The notes under the pieces: generated by a model | Databases searched by the model: none | Seen by the model: only the letters and a program-made list of their open reading frames with translations | Told to the model about the DNA's origin: nothing | In this document: positions 18,950-26,681 of the stretch, in pieces | Layout of the letters: each line of letters starts with the position of its first letter | How positions within the stretch are numbered: the stretch's first letter is position 1 | Translations under genes and position numbers: made by a program | Assembly (NCBI GenBank): GCA_034421575.1 | Contig: DAOUKG010000018.1 | Location: forward strand, 1-44,973 | Direction of reading: 5' to 3' | From: VXLM01 sp034421575 | GTDB lineage: Bacteria; Chloroflexota; Dehalococcoidia; Lucifugimonadales; VXLM01 | DNA length: 44,973 bases

Positions 18950-19013
18950 GGCGGCATCTACCCCTGGCGCGAGCCGGTCCGCAGCCCTCAGCGTCCCGAC
19001 ACGATGCGGTAGG
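18950..19013 (+). repeat. 64-bp direct repeat, copy 2
   Basis: Second copy of the lyase 3' end, separated from copy 1 by 899 bp start to start. It would restore the lyase C-terminus if the cargo were removed by recombination between the copies; the final codon would become Arg instead of Gly. Confidence 0.95.
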
Positions 19014-19036
19014 GCGACACACTGGGGAAAGTCCGT

Positions 19037-19086
19037 TCACCCTGAGCCCGTCGAAGGGGGAGCCCCCATTTATGGTTCGACAAGCT
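19037..19086. repeat. Dispersed palindromic repeat
   Basis: CCTGAGCCCGTCGAAGGG and the facing GTTCGACAAGCTCACC are two inverted forms of the dispersed TTCGACAGGCTCAGG-type motif, able to fold into an imperfect hairpin. Confidence 0.6.
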
Positions 19087-19090
19087 CACC

Positions 19091-19250
19091 ACGAACGGGA
19101 AAGGCACTCGCTAACCGTACCGAGCAGCCCCTACTTGATCTTTACGAACGGGAAAGGCACTCGCTAACCGTACCGAGCAGCCCTCACTTGATCTTTACGA
19201 ACGGGAAAGGCCAATCGCTAACCGTACCGAGCAGCCCCTACTTGATCTTC
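19091..19250. repeat. Three tandem copies of a 53-bp unit
   Basis: Units at 19091-19143, 19144-19196 and 19197-19250 (53, 53 and 54 bp) are nearly identical, each starting ACGAACGGGAAAGGC and ending in ACTTGATCTT. The third unit contains the last codons and the stop of the MFS gene (stop at 19238-19240), so the array seems to have grown by duplication of that gene's 3' end and downstream flank. Confidence 0.9.
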
Positions 19251-20536
19251 AGGAACGCCGGGTACACGAACGCGAACACCACCGTGAACACCGCGAGCAT
19301 GACTCCGCTTGCGAACAGCGCGTTTGCGCTGCCGATGCGCTCGGCCAGCGCCCCCAACGGCAGGGCGCTCAGGGGCATGGCCCCGAACGTCATCATCACG
19401 ATGCTCATCATCCTGCCGCGCATTTCGGCGCTCGTGTACGTCTGCACGAGCGTCATGATCAGCGACATGAACATCGAGCTCACGAGACCCATGACGAGCA
19501 GCAGTGGCATGACAACCGCGTAGGAACCCATCTTCGCGACCGTCGCCAGCAGTATCCCCCAAACGACGCAGCTTCCCAATAGCAGCATCCCACGCCTGTT
19601 GAATCGGGGAATGCTGGCGAGACCAAGCGAACCCATCAGCGCTCCGACACCCATTACGGCATAGAGGCCGCCGAGGTTGTCGGACCGTACTTGCAATGTC
19701 TCCCACGCCCACGCGGGCATGAGCGCGTACAGCGACATGCCGAACAGTATGGGAATGAACGACATGATGATTAGCCCGAACAGGGGCGAAGCGCTTCTGG
19801 CATACGCCAGCCCGGCTATGATGTCCCCGTACATGCTCTTGCCGGAGCGCTCTTTGCCCTCATTTCCAACCTTGATGGGGAGGACAGCCAGGAAGGCGGT
19901 CAGGTAGACGGCCGATATGAGGAAGAAGACCCCCTCGGTACCCACGAAGATGATCAGCACGCCCGCGATGGCGGGTCCAATGATGCGGGTGACATTCATG
20001 GCCGAGCTCATGAGCGACATGCCGTTCATTAGCTTGCTCTGCGGGATGATGTCCGACACCATCGCCTGGCGACTGGGCATGTTGAACGCCATCAGCGAGC
20101 CGTTGATCAGCCCCGAAATGATGACGTGCCACAGCTCGATCACTCCGGCAAAGTCCAATGTGCCGACGATAAGTGTCAGGACGGCGTTGCCCGCCTGCGT
20201 GTAGAGCATCATCCGCCTGCGCGAGAAGCGGTCTGCCAGCACTCCCGCGATGGGCGAGAAGACGGTCATCGGGAGCGCGAACGTCACGATTACCGACGCG
20301 AGCGCCAGGGGAGAGGCGTCGGCAAGCTCCAGCACCAGCCAGCTCCTCGTGATCCACTGCATGTTCATGCCGAGGTACGAGGTGAGAGCGCCCAGCCACA
20401 GCCAGCGAAAGTCCGGGTAGGCATACGATTCGACTGCGGGGAACCGATCGGCAACGCGCTGAATAAGTCCGCGCCGGACGGGAACGGTGGACAGTTCAAC
20501 GACCGGCTGAGATTCAGGCTCCGTTCGGATGCTCAT
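19238..20536 (-). CDS. MFS transporter, EntS/MFS_3-like exporter
   Basis: A 432-residue membrane protein with about 12 hydrophobic segments after a polar N-terminus of 45 residues. The loop between segments 2 and 3 has the MFS signature (GVLADRFSRRRMM), and DIIPQ with MNGMSLMSSAMNVTRIIGPAIAG is typical of the enterobactin-exporter-like MFS_3 group. The substrate is unknown. The stop lies within the third copy of a 53-bp tandem repeat. The gene is alone, and faces the tRNA-Pro gene divergently. Confidence 0.88.
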   Translation of the reverse strand: MSIRTEPESQPVVELSTVPVRRGLIQRVADRFPAVESYAYPDFRWLWLGALTSYLGMNMQWITRSWLVLELADASPLALASVIVTFALPMTVFSPIAGVLADRFSRRRMMLYTQAGNAVLTLIVGTLDFAGVIELWHVIISGLINGSLMAFNMPSRQAMVSDIIPQSKLMNGMSLMSSAMNVTRIIGPAIAGVLIIFVGTEGVFFLISAVYLTAFLAVLPIKVGNEGKERSGKSMYGDIIAGLAYARSASPLFGLIIMSFIPILFGMSLYALMPAWAWETLQVRSDNLGGLYAVMGVGALMGSLGLASIPRFNRRGMLLLGSCVVWGILLATVAKMGSYAVVMPLLLVMGLVSSMFMSLIMTLVQTYTSAEMRGRMMSIVMMTFGAMPLSALPLGALAERIGSANALFASGVMLAVFTVVFAFVYPAFLKIK

Positions 20537-20646
20537 TAAGTCCCGAGATGACTGGGGTACCGAACTAGACTACTCCCGCAACGGGGTTCGGTCAATACAT
20601 AGGTTTCCAATGTTCTCGCATTCTTGAATTGTGAGACCCTATAACC

Positions 20647-20675
20647 TTGTAACAACGGGCCATCATCGCTACAAT
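20647..20675 (+). promoter_or_regulatory. Promoter of tRNA-Pro
   Basis: TTGTAA (20647-20652), a 17-bp spacer and TACAAT (20670-20675). The predicted start lies about three bases before the mature tRNA. Confidence 0.65.
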
Positions 20676-20684
20676 CCTCACAGT

Positions 20685-20760
20685 CGGGGTGTGGCGCAGT
20701 TGGTAGCGCGCGTCGTTCGGGACGACGAGGTCGCTGGTTCAAGTCCAGTCACCCCGACCA
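20685..20760 (+). tRNA. tRNA-Pro(CGG), CCA encoded
   Basis: A standard 76-nt cloverleaf. The acceptor stem CGGGGTG pairs with CACCCCG, the anticodon stem is CGTCG/CGACG with loop TTCGGGA, giving anticodon CGG (20718-20720) for CCG codons. The discriminator is A and CCA is encoded at 20758-20760. Confidence 0.95.
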
Positions 20761-20829
20761 CCCAAACGTCCAGCCCCCACACACCTTAGCCCTCGATCGG
20801 GGGAGCGCGTTCAGCGGCCTTACGAGGAC

Positions 20830-21351
20830 TTGCGGAAGACTAAACCGGTGTCAAGTCTCGAGCTGTACGTAGTCCGTGGCCAGAGCATGGCGCCGACCTT
20901 CTCTGAAGGCGACCGCCTGCTCGTGAGTCCAATTGTTGGCAGATCCTACAGCTTTGCAAGGGGCGACGTGGTCGTAATCCGTGACCGCTCCGACGGCGAC
21001 CGACGGCATCTGAAGCGACTGATCGGCTTTCCCCGTGAGAGAATCCGACAGTCGGACGGCGTCCTCCTGTTGAACGCCCTTCCCCTCGACGAGGACTATC
21101 TCGGCGGTCTCCCCGCCGTCATCGGACTGGACGACATCACTTGGAACCTGGGTGACGACGAGTGGTTCCTGCTGGGGGACAACCGCGCGCGCAGCACCGA
21201 CAGCCGTCAGCTGGGTCCCGTGAAATTGGACGACATCGTTGGCACCGTCCGGTTCAGGTTCTGGCCCCTGCACAAGCTGCGCCTCGTAAGCCGTCCAGCC
21301 TACAGGTCCCATCCCGCCACGAAAGTCTTTGGGCTTCGGCCAGACTCCTAG
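20830..21351 (+). CDS. S26-family signal-peptidase-like protease without membrane anchor
   Basis: A 173-residue serine/lysine protease of the S26 type. The catalytic serine is in VRGQSMAPTF (Ser19), the lysine in RHLKRLIGFPRE (Lys62), and the conserved GDN is at 116-118 (LGDNRARSTDSR). Ordinary type I signal peptidases have one or two membrane segments before the serine; none is visible here. It may act on a specific substrate, for example like the nickel superoxide dismutase maturation proteases, or associate with the membrane otherwise. The start is TTG 20830, with GTG 20848 possible. The stop overlaps the convergent hemB stop by four bases. Confidence 0.82.
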   Translation: MRKTKPVSSLELYVVRGQSMAPTFSEGDRLLVSPIVGRSYSFARGDVVVIRDRSDGDRRHLKRLIGFPRERIRQSDGVLLLNALPLDEDYLGGLPAVIGLDDITWNLGDDEWFLLGDNRARSTDSRQLGPVKLDDIVGTVRFRFWPLHKLRLVSRPAYRSHPATKVFGLRPDS

Positions 21352-22334
21352 CGCTCTTCCGCCAGCCACTCCGCCACGTCCTTGGCGTGATAGCTGATTA
21401 TCATGTCCGCGCCCGCCCGCTTGATGCCCGTCAGTATCTCCATGACGATCCGTCGCTCGTCGATCCAGCCGTTGGCCGCCGCGGCCTTCACCATGGAATA
21501 CTCACCGCTGACGTTGTAGGCGGCCAGCGGCGTGTCGAAACGCACCTTCGCCCTCGCGATGACATCAAGGTACGCCAGCGCTGGTTTCACCATTACGATG
21601 TCCGCGCCCTCGAAGATGTCCTGCTCGATCTCCCGCATCGCCTCGTTCACGTTCGGCGGGTCCATCTGGTATCCCCTGCGGTCACCCATCTGCGGCGCGG
21701 ACTCTGCCGCCGTCCTGAACGGCCCGTAGAACGACGACGCGTACTTGGCCGAGTACGCCATGATCGGCACATTGTCATGGTCGTTGTCGTCAAGCGCATC
21801 ACGGATGGCCCCGACCTGCCCGTCCATCATGCCCGAAGGCGCGACGATGTCCGCCCCGGCCTCGGCCTGCGCGACCGCCGTCTCGGCAAGCAGCTCCAGC
21901 GTCCGGTCATTGTCCACCACGCCGTCTTCCGTCAAGAGACCGCAGTGCCCGTGCGACGTGTACTCGCACATGCAAACATCGCCGACCACCGCCAGTTCGG
22001 GCGTGGTTTGCTTGATGACGCGGATCGCCTCCTGCACGATGCCGTTTGGCGCGTAGCCCTGCGAGCCGACTTCGTCCTTGTCCGACGGGATGCCGAATAC
22101 CAGCACCGCGGGGATGCCCAGTTCTGAAACGGACTCCACCTCGGCCTTTAGGCTGTCAAGAGAGTGCTGGAAGATACCCGGCATCGGCTCGATCTCGCGG
22201 GGTTCTCCAACTTCCTGGGAGACGAATATGGGATAGATCAGATCGGAAACGGAGAGCCGCGTCTCCTGCACCAGACGACGGAGCGCAGGCGTCGCCCTCA
22301 AGCGCCGCATTCGGTTTTCGGGAAAGCTGCTCAT
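21348..22334 (-). CDS. hemB: Porphobilinogen synthase (5-aminolevulinate dehydratase)
   Basis: Condenses two 5-aminolevulinates into porphobilinogen. The 328-residue length is normal. A zinc-type metal site is indicated by Cys121, Cys123 and Cys131 (DVCMCEYTSHGHC). The Schiff-base lysines lie in SAKYASSFYGP and MVKPALAYLD. It is the last gene of a four-gene tetrapyrrole operon, with its ATG overlapping the upstream stop by four bases (22331-22334). Confidence 0.96.
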   Translation of the reverse strand: MSSFPENRMRRLRATPALRRLVQETRLSVSDLIYPIFVSQEVGEPREIEPMPGIFQHSLDSLKAEVESVSELGIPAVLVFGIPSDKDEVGSQGYAPNGIVQEAIRVIKQTTPELAVVGDVCMCEYTSHGHCGLLTEDGVVDNDRTLELLAETAVAQAEAGADIVAPSGMMDGQVGAIRDALDDNDHDNVPIMAYSAKYASSFYGPFRTAAESAPQMGDRRGYQMDPPNVNEAMREIEQDIFEGADIVMVKPALAYLDVIARAKVRFDTPLAAYNVSGEYSMVKAAAANGWIDERRIVMEILTGIKRAGADMIISYHAKDVAEWLAEER

Positions 22335-23890
22335 CCGTCCGACCTTTCAGCCATATAGTGTGCAACTATCGAGTTCACGAGTCCACCCGCCGTCGAATCG
22401 CCGGCAACGATGTCAACGTCCAGCCCCGCCTTTCGTGCGGTCTCCGCCGTTACGGGCCCGATGCAGGCGACGCTGGCGCCTCCCAGCCGGGTCGCGTCGC
22501 CACCCATGAGGGTCATCAAATTGGTGACCGTCGACGAACTGGTGAACGTCACGACGTCTACGCCCACTCTCAGCGCTTCGCGAAGACGATCACCCGCACC
22601 CGACGGCATGACGGTCCTGTACGTCGTCACCTCCCGGACAACCGCGCCCAACCCTTCGAGTCCGCGCCTGAGACGTTCAGGACGAACCTCTGCTCCGGGA
22701 AGCAGGATACGTTGTCCCTTGACTCCCCGGTCGCCCAGATCGTCGATTAGCGACTGCGACACCGACTCGCGAGAGACGAGGTCGGCGGCTATCCCGCGTT
22801 CACGCAGCGCGGTTGCCGTGGCCGTCCCTATCGCCGCCACCCGCGAACCGTGAAGCAGACGTGCGTCCCGCCCCAGCGCATCCAGACGCCCAAAAAGCTG
22901 CTCTACCGCGTTCGTACTCGTGAAAACCACCCAATCGTATTGGGGCAGTCGTGCAAGCTCTGCATCGACTTTGGAAAAATCCTCGACCGGCTGGATATCG
23001 ATAGTCGGCACCTCAACCGCCTCGGCTCCCACCCTTTCGAACAGCTCGACCAGATCGGCCGACTGCGTTCGAGACCGTGTCACGAGCACCCTCTTTCCGA
23101 AGAGCGGCCGGTTGTCGAACCAGCGGGATACCTGCCGGAGATTGACCACCTCTCCAACTACAACCACGACCGGATTGCTCAGCCCCGCCTGTTGCGCTAT
23201 GTCAGCGATACTTCCAAGCGTCCCGACAACGGTCTTCTGGTTCGACCACGTCCCCCACTGAACTACTGCCGCCGGTGTGTCCTCGCCTCGCCCGCCGTCA
23301 ATGAGAGCTTTCGCAATCGTCGGCAGGTTCTCCCAGCCCATCAGCAGGCTCAGGGTGCCCTCCGACTTTGCAAGCAGGTCCCAATCCACCGCCGACTCCG
23401 CACTGTCCGGCGATTTGCTTCCGGTAACGATCGTAGCCGAAGACGACACCCCCCTGTGCGTCAACGGTATGCCGGCGTAGGTGGGAGCCGCAATCGCCGA
23501 CGTTATGCCCGGCACCACCTCGAACGGAATGTCCGCCTCCGTAAGGGCTGCGACCTCTTCTCCCCCACGTCCGAAGATGAACGGGTCGCCGCCCTTCAGA
23601 CGCACGACCCTTTTTCCGTGGCGCGCGCGATCTATGATCAGTGCGTTAATCTCCGCCTGCCAGTCTCGCGGACCGCCCGGCCTCTTGCCCACGTGGACCA
23701 GTTCCGCGTCCTTCGGTGCGTGCCCCAGCAGTCGCCGATCCACGAGGCGGTCATAGAAGACCACGTCGGCCTCCTCCAGATAACGACGTCCCCTGATCGT
23801 CAGCAGTTCCGGGTCGCCCGGCCCCGCCCCGACGAGCGCGACCCACCCAGCGGAAGGGTCGGAAATACGAGAACTGTCTTGTGTGGTCAT
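22331..23890 (-). CDS. Fused uroporphyrinogen-III C-methyltransferase / uroporphyrinogen-III synthase
   Basis: A 519-residue bifunctional protein. The N-terminal half (about 14-250) is a CobA-type SAM methyltransferase making precorrin-2, with GAGPGDPELLT and RLKGGDPFIFGRGGEE. The C-terminal half (about 262-510) is HemD, which closes the tetrapyrrole ring, with LVTRSR and FTSTNAV motifs. Together with the precorrin-2 dehydrogenase in the same operon it points to siroheme or corrinoid synthesis, with heme possible. It overlaps hemB by four bases and starts 25 bp after hemC. Confidence 0.94.
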   Translation of the reverse strand: MTTQDSSRISDPSAGWVALVGAGPGDPELLTIRGRRYLEEADVVFYDRLVDRRLLGHAPKDAELVHVGKRPGGPRDWQAEINALIIDRARHGKRVVRLKGGDPFIFGRGGEEVAALTEADIPFEVVPGITSAIAAPTYAGIPLTHRGVSSSATIVTGSKSPDSAESAVDWDLLAKSEGTLSLLMGWENLPTIAKALIDGGRGEDTPAAVVQWGTWSNQKTVVGTLGSIADIAQQAGLSNPVVVVVGEVVNLRQVSRWFDNRPLFGKRVLVTRSRTQSADLVELFERVGAEAVEVPTIDIQPVEDFSKVDAELARLPQYDWVVFTSTNAVEQLFGRLDALGRDARLLHGSRVAAIGTATATALRERGIAADLVSRESVSQSLIDDLGDRGVKGQRILLPGAEVRPERLRRGLEGLGAVVREVTTYRTVMPSGAGDRLREALRVGVDVVTFTSSSTVTNLMTLMGGDATRLGGASVACIGPVTAETARKAGLDVDIVAGDSTAGGLVNSIVAHYMAERSDG

Positions 23891-23915
23891 ATCTGAAATA
23901 CCGAGTTATTGAAGG

Positions 23916-24839
23916 TCAGTGCCCGCCTCGGACTATCTCCGATGCCCCCGTTTCCAACAGCGCGTTCGCGGCCCTCCGCCCAATCTCTACCGACTTGTTC
24001 ACGTCTCCCTCGACCTGCGACCGCACGATCCTATCGCCGTCCGGTGTCGCCGCCATGGAGAACACACGCATCCGCTGACCGTCGATTTCCCCATACACCG
24101 CAACCGGCGACGTGCATCCTCCACCGAGCGTGTCGAGAAACGCCCGCTCTGCCCTGAACGCACACGAAGTCCCTTCCAGAACTATAGACGAGAGCATGTC
24201 TTCCATCTCGCCGTCATCCTGTCGAAACTCGGCCACCAGCGTTCCCTGTCCCACGTCCGGCGTGACCTGTTCCACGCCCAAAAACTCCGTCGCCTCCGAC
24301 AGCCTGCCGAGCCGTGCCAGTCCCGCCGCCGCGATCACCACGCCGTCATAGTCCGGGCCACGCGCCTTCTCCAGTCGCGTGCCCACATTGCCCCGTATTG
24401 GCACTACCTCGATATCGGGCCGCAGTGCCTTGACCTGCACCTTCCGTCGCGGACTCCCTGTACCCAATCGCGTGCTCGCAGGGAGACCCATGAGCGGTAG
24501 ATCCGACTTCGACACCAGAACGTCCCGTGCGTCCTGACGCTCGCCCACGGGCAATATCCTCAGCCCTTCCGGAATGTCCGGCCCAACGTCCTTCGCGCTG
24601 TGGACGGCGAAGTCGATCCTGCCGTCAAGCAGGTCGAGTTCAATGTCCTTGACGAAAGCGCCGCGTCCCAGCGAGGTCAGAACGGCGTCGGCGTTCCTGT
24701 CACCGCGCGTGGAGAGGTGTACAACCTCAAAGTGGACGTCCGGGAATCGCGCTCTGAGCAGCGAGAGCACCTCTTCGGTCTGTGCCAGCGCAAGCGGACT
24801 AGAGCGGGAGCCGACGCGGACTGTTCGTGAAGGTTTCAA
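23916..24839 (-). CDS. hemC: Hydroxymethylbilane synthase
   Basis: Polymerises four porphobilinogens into hydroxymethylbilane. It has 307 residues, with the opening VRVGSRSSPLALAQTE, the HSAKDVGPDIP segment (80-90, usually HSLKDVP) holding the catalytic Asp84, and the dipyrromethane-cofactor Cys242 in GGGCTSPVAVYG. It lies between the precorrin-2 dehydrogenase gene (24-bp gap) and the CobA-HemD fusion. Confidence 0.96.
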   Translation of the reverse strand: MKPSRTVRVGSRSSPLALAQTEEVLSLLRARFPDVHFEVVHLSTRGDRNADAVLTSLGRGAFVKDIELDLLDGRIDFAVHSAKDVGPDIPEGLRILPVGERQDARDVLVSKSDLPLMGLPASTRLGTGSPRRKVQVKALRPDIEVVPIRGNVGTRLEKARGPDYDGVVIAAAGLARLGRLSEATEFLGVEQVTPDVGQGTLVAEFRQDDGEMEDMLSSIVLEGTSCAFRAERAFLDTLGGGCTSPVAVYGEIDGQRMRVFSMAATPDGDRIVRSQVEGDVNKSVEIGRRAANALLETGASEIVRGGH

Positions 24840-24863
24840 GCCCGGACCTCCTGGTCGCGGTCT

Positions 24864-25589
24864 CTACTCTGCGGCGAGGGCCGGCAGCGCCATCTCTTCA
24901 TACATCTGGCATACGTCATCGGCGCAGTCGCACGTCGTACCCACGAGCAAAGAGTCCATGAGGACATTCCTCGCCCGTTCGATGTCTCCCGCCTGCACAA
25001 GGTCGATGAGTTCGTCGGTCAGACAGGCCTGCCAGTGGTCAAGATTCAGGCGGATACCCTTGTCGAGAAGCTGCAGGCGGGCCTCGGACAGCAGGGGGGC
25101 GAGATCGGCGAAGTCCATGAGCTCATGCCGCGACTCCAGACGGCACTCGCCGTTCAGTATCTCACGGAACCGTCGTGCCAGCGCCGGACTCGCACCGCCC
25201 GTCGACGTAGCGACGATCACGTCTCCCCGCCGCGCCACCGACGGCGTTATCCACGTGCAAAGATGGGTCACGTCCGCGACGTTCAGTGGAACATTTCGCT
25301 CGCGGGCTTCCTCGGATACTGAGTTGTTCACCGCCTCGTCATTCGTGTCGGCCACGATGGTGATGAACGCGCCGTCGAGGTCGCCGCGCCGGTACTGCCT
25401 TCGCACCCACTCGATCTTTCCACTATCAGCGAGCTCCGACACCTCGTCAGTCACGTCGGGAGCCACCACGACCACTTTCGCATCGTAGAGCAGAAGCCTC
25501 GTGACCTTCTCCTCTCCCATATCGCCGCCGCCTATGACGACAACTCGCCGTCCGCGAAGATCAAGAAAAACGGGATAGTACAGCGGCAT
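24864..25589 (-). CDS. Precorrin-2 dehydrogenase / sirohydrochlorin ferrochelatase-type protein
   Basis: A 241-residue homologue of the Met8p/CysG N-terminal domain, which oxidises precorrin-2 to sirohydrochlorin with NAD. The Rossmann motif VVVIGGGDMGEEKVTRLL (16-33) and the STGGASPALARRFRE segment are typical. The C-terminus carries an unusual Cys-rich tail (GTTCDCADDVCQMYEE), perhaps a metal site. It is first in the operon, and the hemA and hemL genes that often start such operons are absent here; a GSA-aminomutase-like gene lies at 36758. A 153-bp palindromic element sits just upstream. Confidence 0.9.
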   Translation of the reverse strand: MPLYYPVFLDLRGRRVVVIGGGDMGEEKVTRLLLYDAKVVVVAPDVTDEVSELADSGKIEWVRRQYRRGDLDGAFITIVADTNDEAVNNSVSEEARERNVPLNVADVTHLCTWITPSVARRGDVIVATSTGGASPALARRFREILNGECRLESRHELMDFADLAPLLSEARLQLLDKGIRLNLDHWQACLTDELIDLVQAGDIERARNVLMDSLLVGTTCDCADDVCQMYEEMALPALAAE

Positions 25590-25611
25590 AAGACTCTTAG
25601 TTCAGCCTACT

Positions 25612-25764
25612 AGGTTGTGTTGACATTCTTAAATTTCTCATCGTTATCCAAACTCAAATCGTCATTCCCGCGAAAGCGGGAATCTATTCCCTGTAGGGAG
25701 TATATGCGTGCCCGACTCTGGATTCCCGCTTTCGCGGGAATGACGGGAAATGTCAACACAACCT
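25612..25764. repeat. MITE-like palindromic element, 153 bp
   Basis: Outer inverted repeats of 16 bp are perfect (AGGTTGTGTTGACATT at 25612-25627 and its complement at 25749-25764). Nested inside are perfect 24-bp arms with the motif GTCATTCCCGCGAAAGCGGG (25661-25684 and 25721-25744). The right end overlaps the stop codon of the PhyH gene by two bases. It is non-coding. Confidence 0.85.
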
Positions 25765-26539
25765 ACCGACCCGACTGGCCCTTCTCGGCCCACTCTTTGC
25801 GTTGCCTTTCGAGGTCGCGCGCCCTGGCTTCTTGGAGCTCTTCGTCAGGCCTCGCCCGTGCAGAGTGGAAGATGGTGCCGAGACCCCACCGGTCGCGGTC
25901 GCTCGTGTTCGGACCGGCCCGGTGGAGCATCTGCCAGTGATGGATGACGACATCACCCGGTTCCGCCGGAATAGGCACTTCCCCGGCGAAGTCGGCGTCG
26001 CCATAGTCCGTAACCCCAAGCGAGAAACCGAAGATCCCGGACGGCCCATGCGGCCGAACCGGACGTTGATGAGTGCCCGAAATGTAGCGAAGGCAGCCAT
26101 TCTCCTCGTCCACCGTGTCGAGGGCCAGCCACATCGTCAGCGCCTCGTTGGGCGTCAACGGGATGTAGAAGGCGTCCTGGTGCGCGGGAGTCTCCACGCC
26201 GACGCGCGCGGGCTTGTTGAATAGCTGGCAGTACTGTGCGACCACGTCCCCGCCAAGCAGCAGTTCCGCAAGGGCGGTGAACTTACCCGTATTGATCAGG
26301 TCGCTGAAGTAATCGTCGTACTTCGACATGTGGCCGAGACGCTTCAGGGTCTCAGGCTGTCCCTTCACGTCGTACATCACCTCGTATTCGGGGACCGTGG
26401 GCGCGACCTCCTCGATGTACCTGCTGATCTCCTTGCGAAGACCGGCCACCTCGTCGGCATCCATGAACCCGCGAACCGCCACCCAGCCGTTCTCGTCCCA
26501 GTGGCTCTTGATGTCCGCTTGGTTGTCCTGCCATCCCAT
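25763..26539 (-). CDS. Phytanoyl-CoA dioxygenase family protein (PhyH)
   Basis: A 258-residue iron(II)/2-oxoglutarate-dependent dioxygenase. The iron ligands are in the HxD motif (His120, Asp122 in PAHQDAFY) and a distal His (His206 in WQMLHRAGPN), with an Arg (near 217) for 2-oxoglutarate. Family members hydroxylate acyl-CoAs or small organic molecules; the substrate here is not evident. The N-terminal 40 codons and about 30 bp upstream are duplicated as a remnant at 27817-28002. The end meets a palindromic element. Confidence 0.92.
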   Translation of the reverse strand: MGWQDNQADIKSHWDENGWVAVRGFMDADEVAGLRKEISRYIEEVAPTVPEYEVMYDVKGQPETLKRLGHMSKYDDYFSDLINTGKFTALAELLLGGDVVAQYCQLFNKPARVGVETPAHQDAFYIPLTPNEALTMWLALDTVDEENGCLRYISGTHQRPVRPHGPSGIFGFSLGVTDYGDADFAGEVPIPAEPGDVVIHHWQMLHRAGPNTSDRDRWGLGTIFHSARARPDEELQEARARDLERQRKEWAEKGQSGR

Positions 26540-26681
26540 GAGACCGCCTCCGTGGGTGAGATATTACGCGAACATCATACACGAACGTAGTTGCTTATCG
26601 TTCGGCCATAGACATAAGGAAGTGAAGAGCCAGCTATTTCGTTCTGCACACATGAATGTCGATTTACTACGACTATTCGGG

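Noticed and set aside
13222..19250. A complete integrative element after tRNA-Ser
   Set aside because: No integrase, transposase or copy of the tRNA end was found; only accessory genes suggest insertion.
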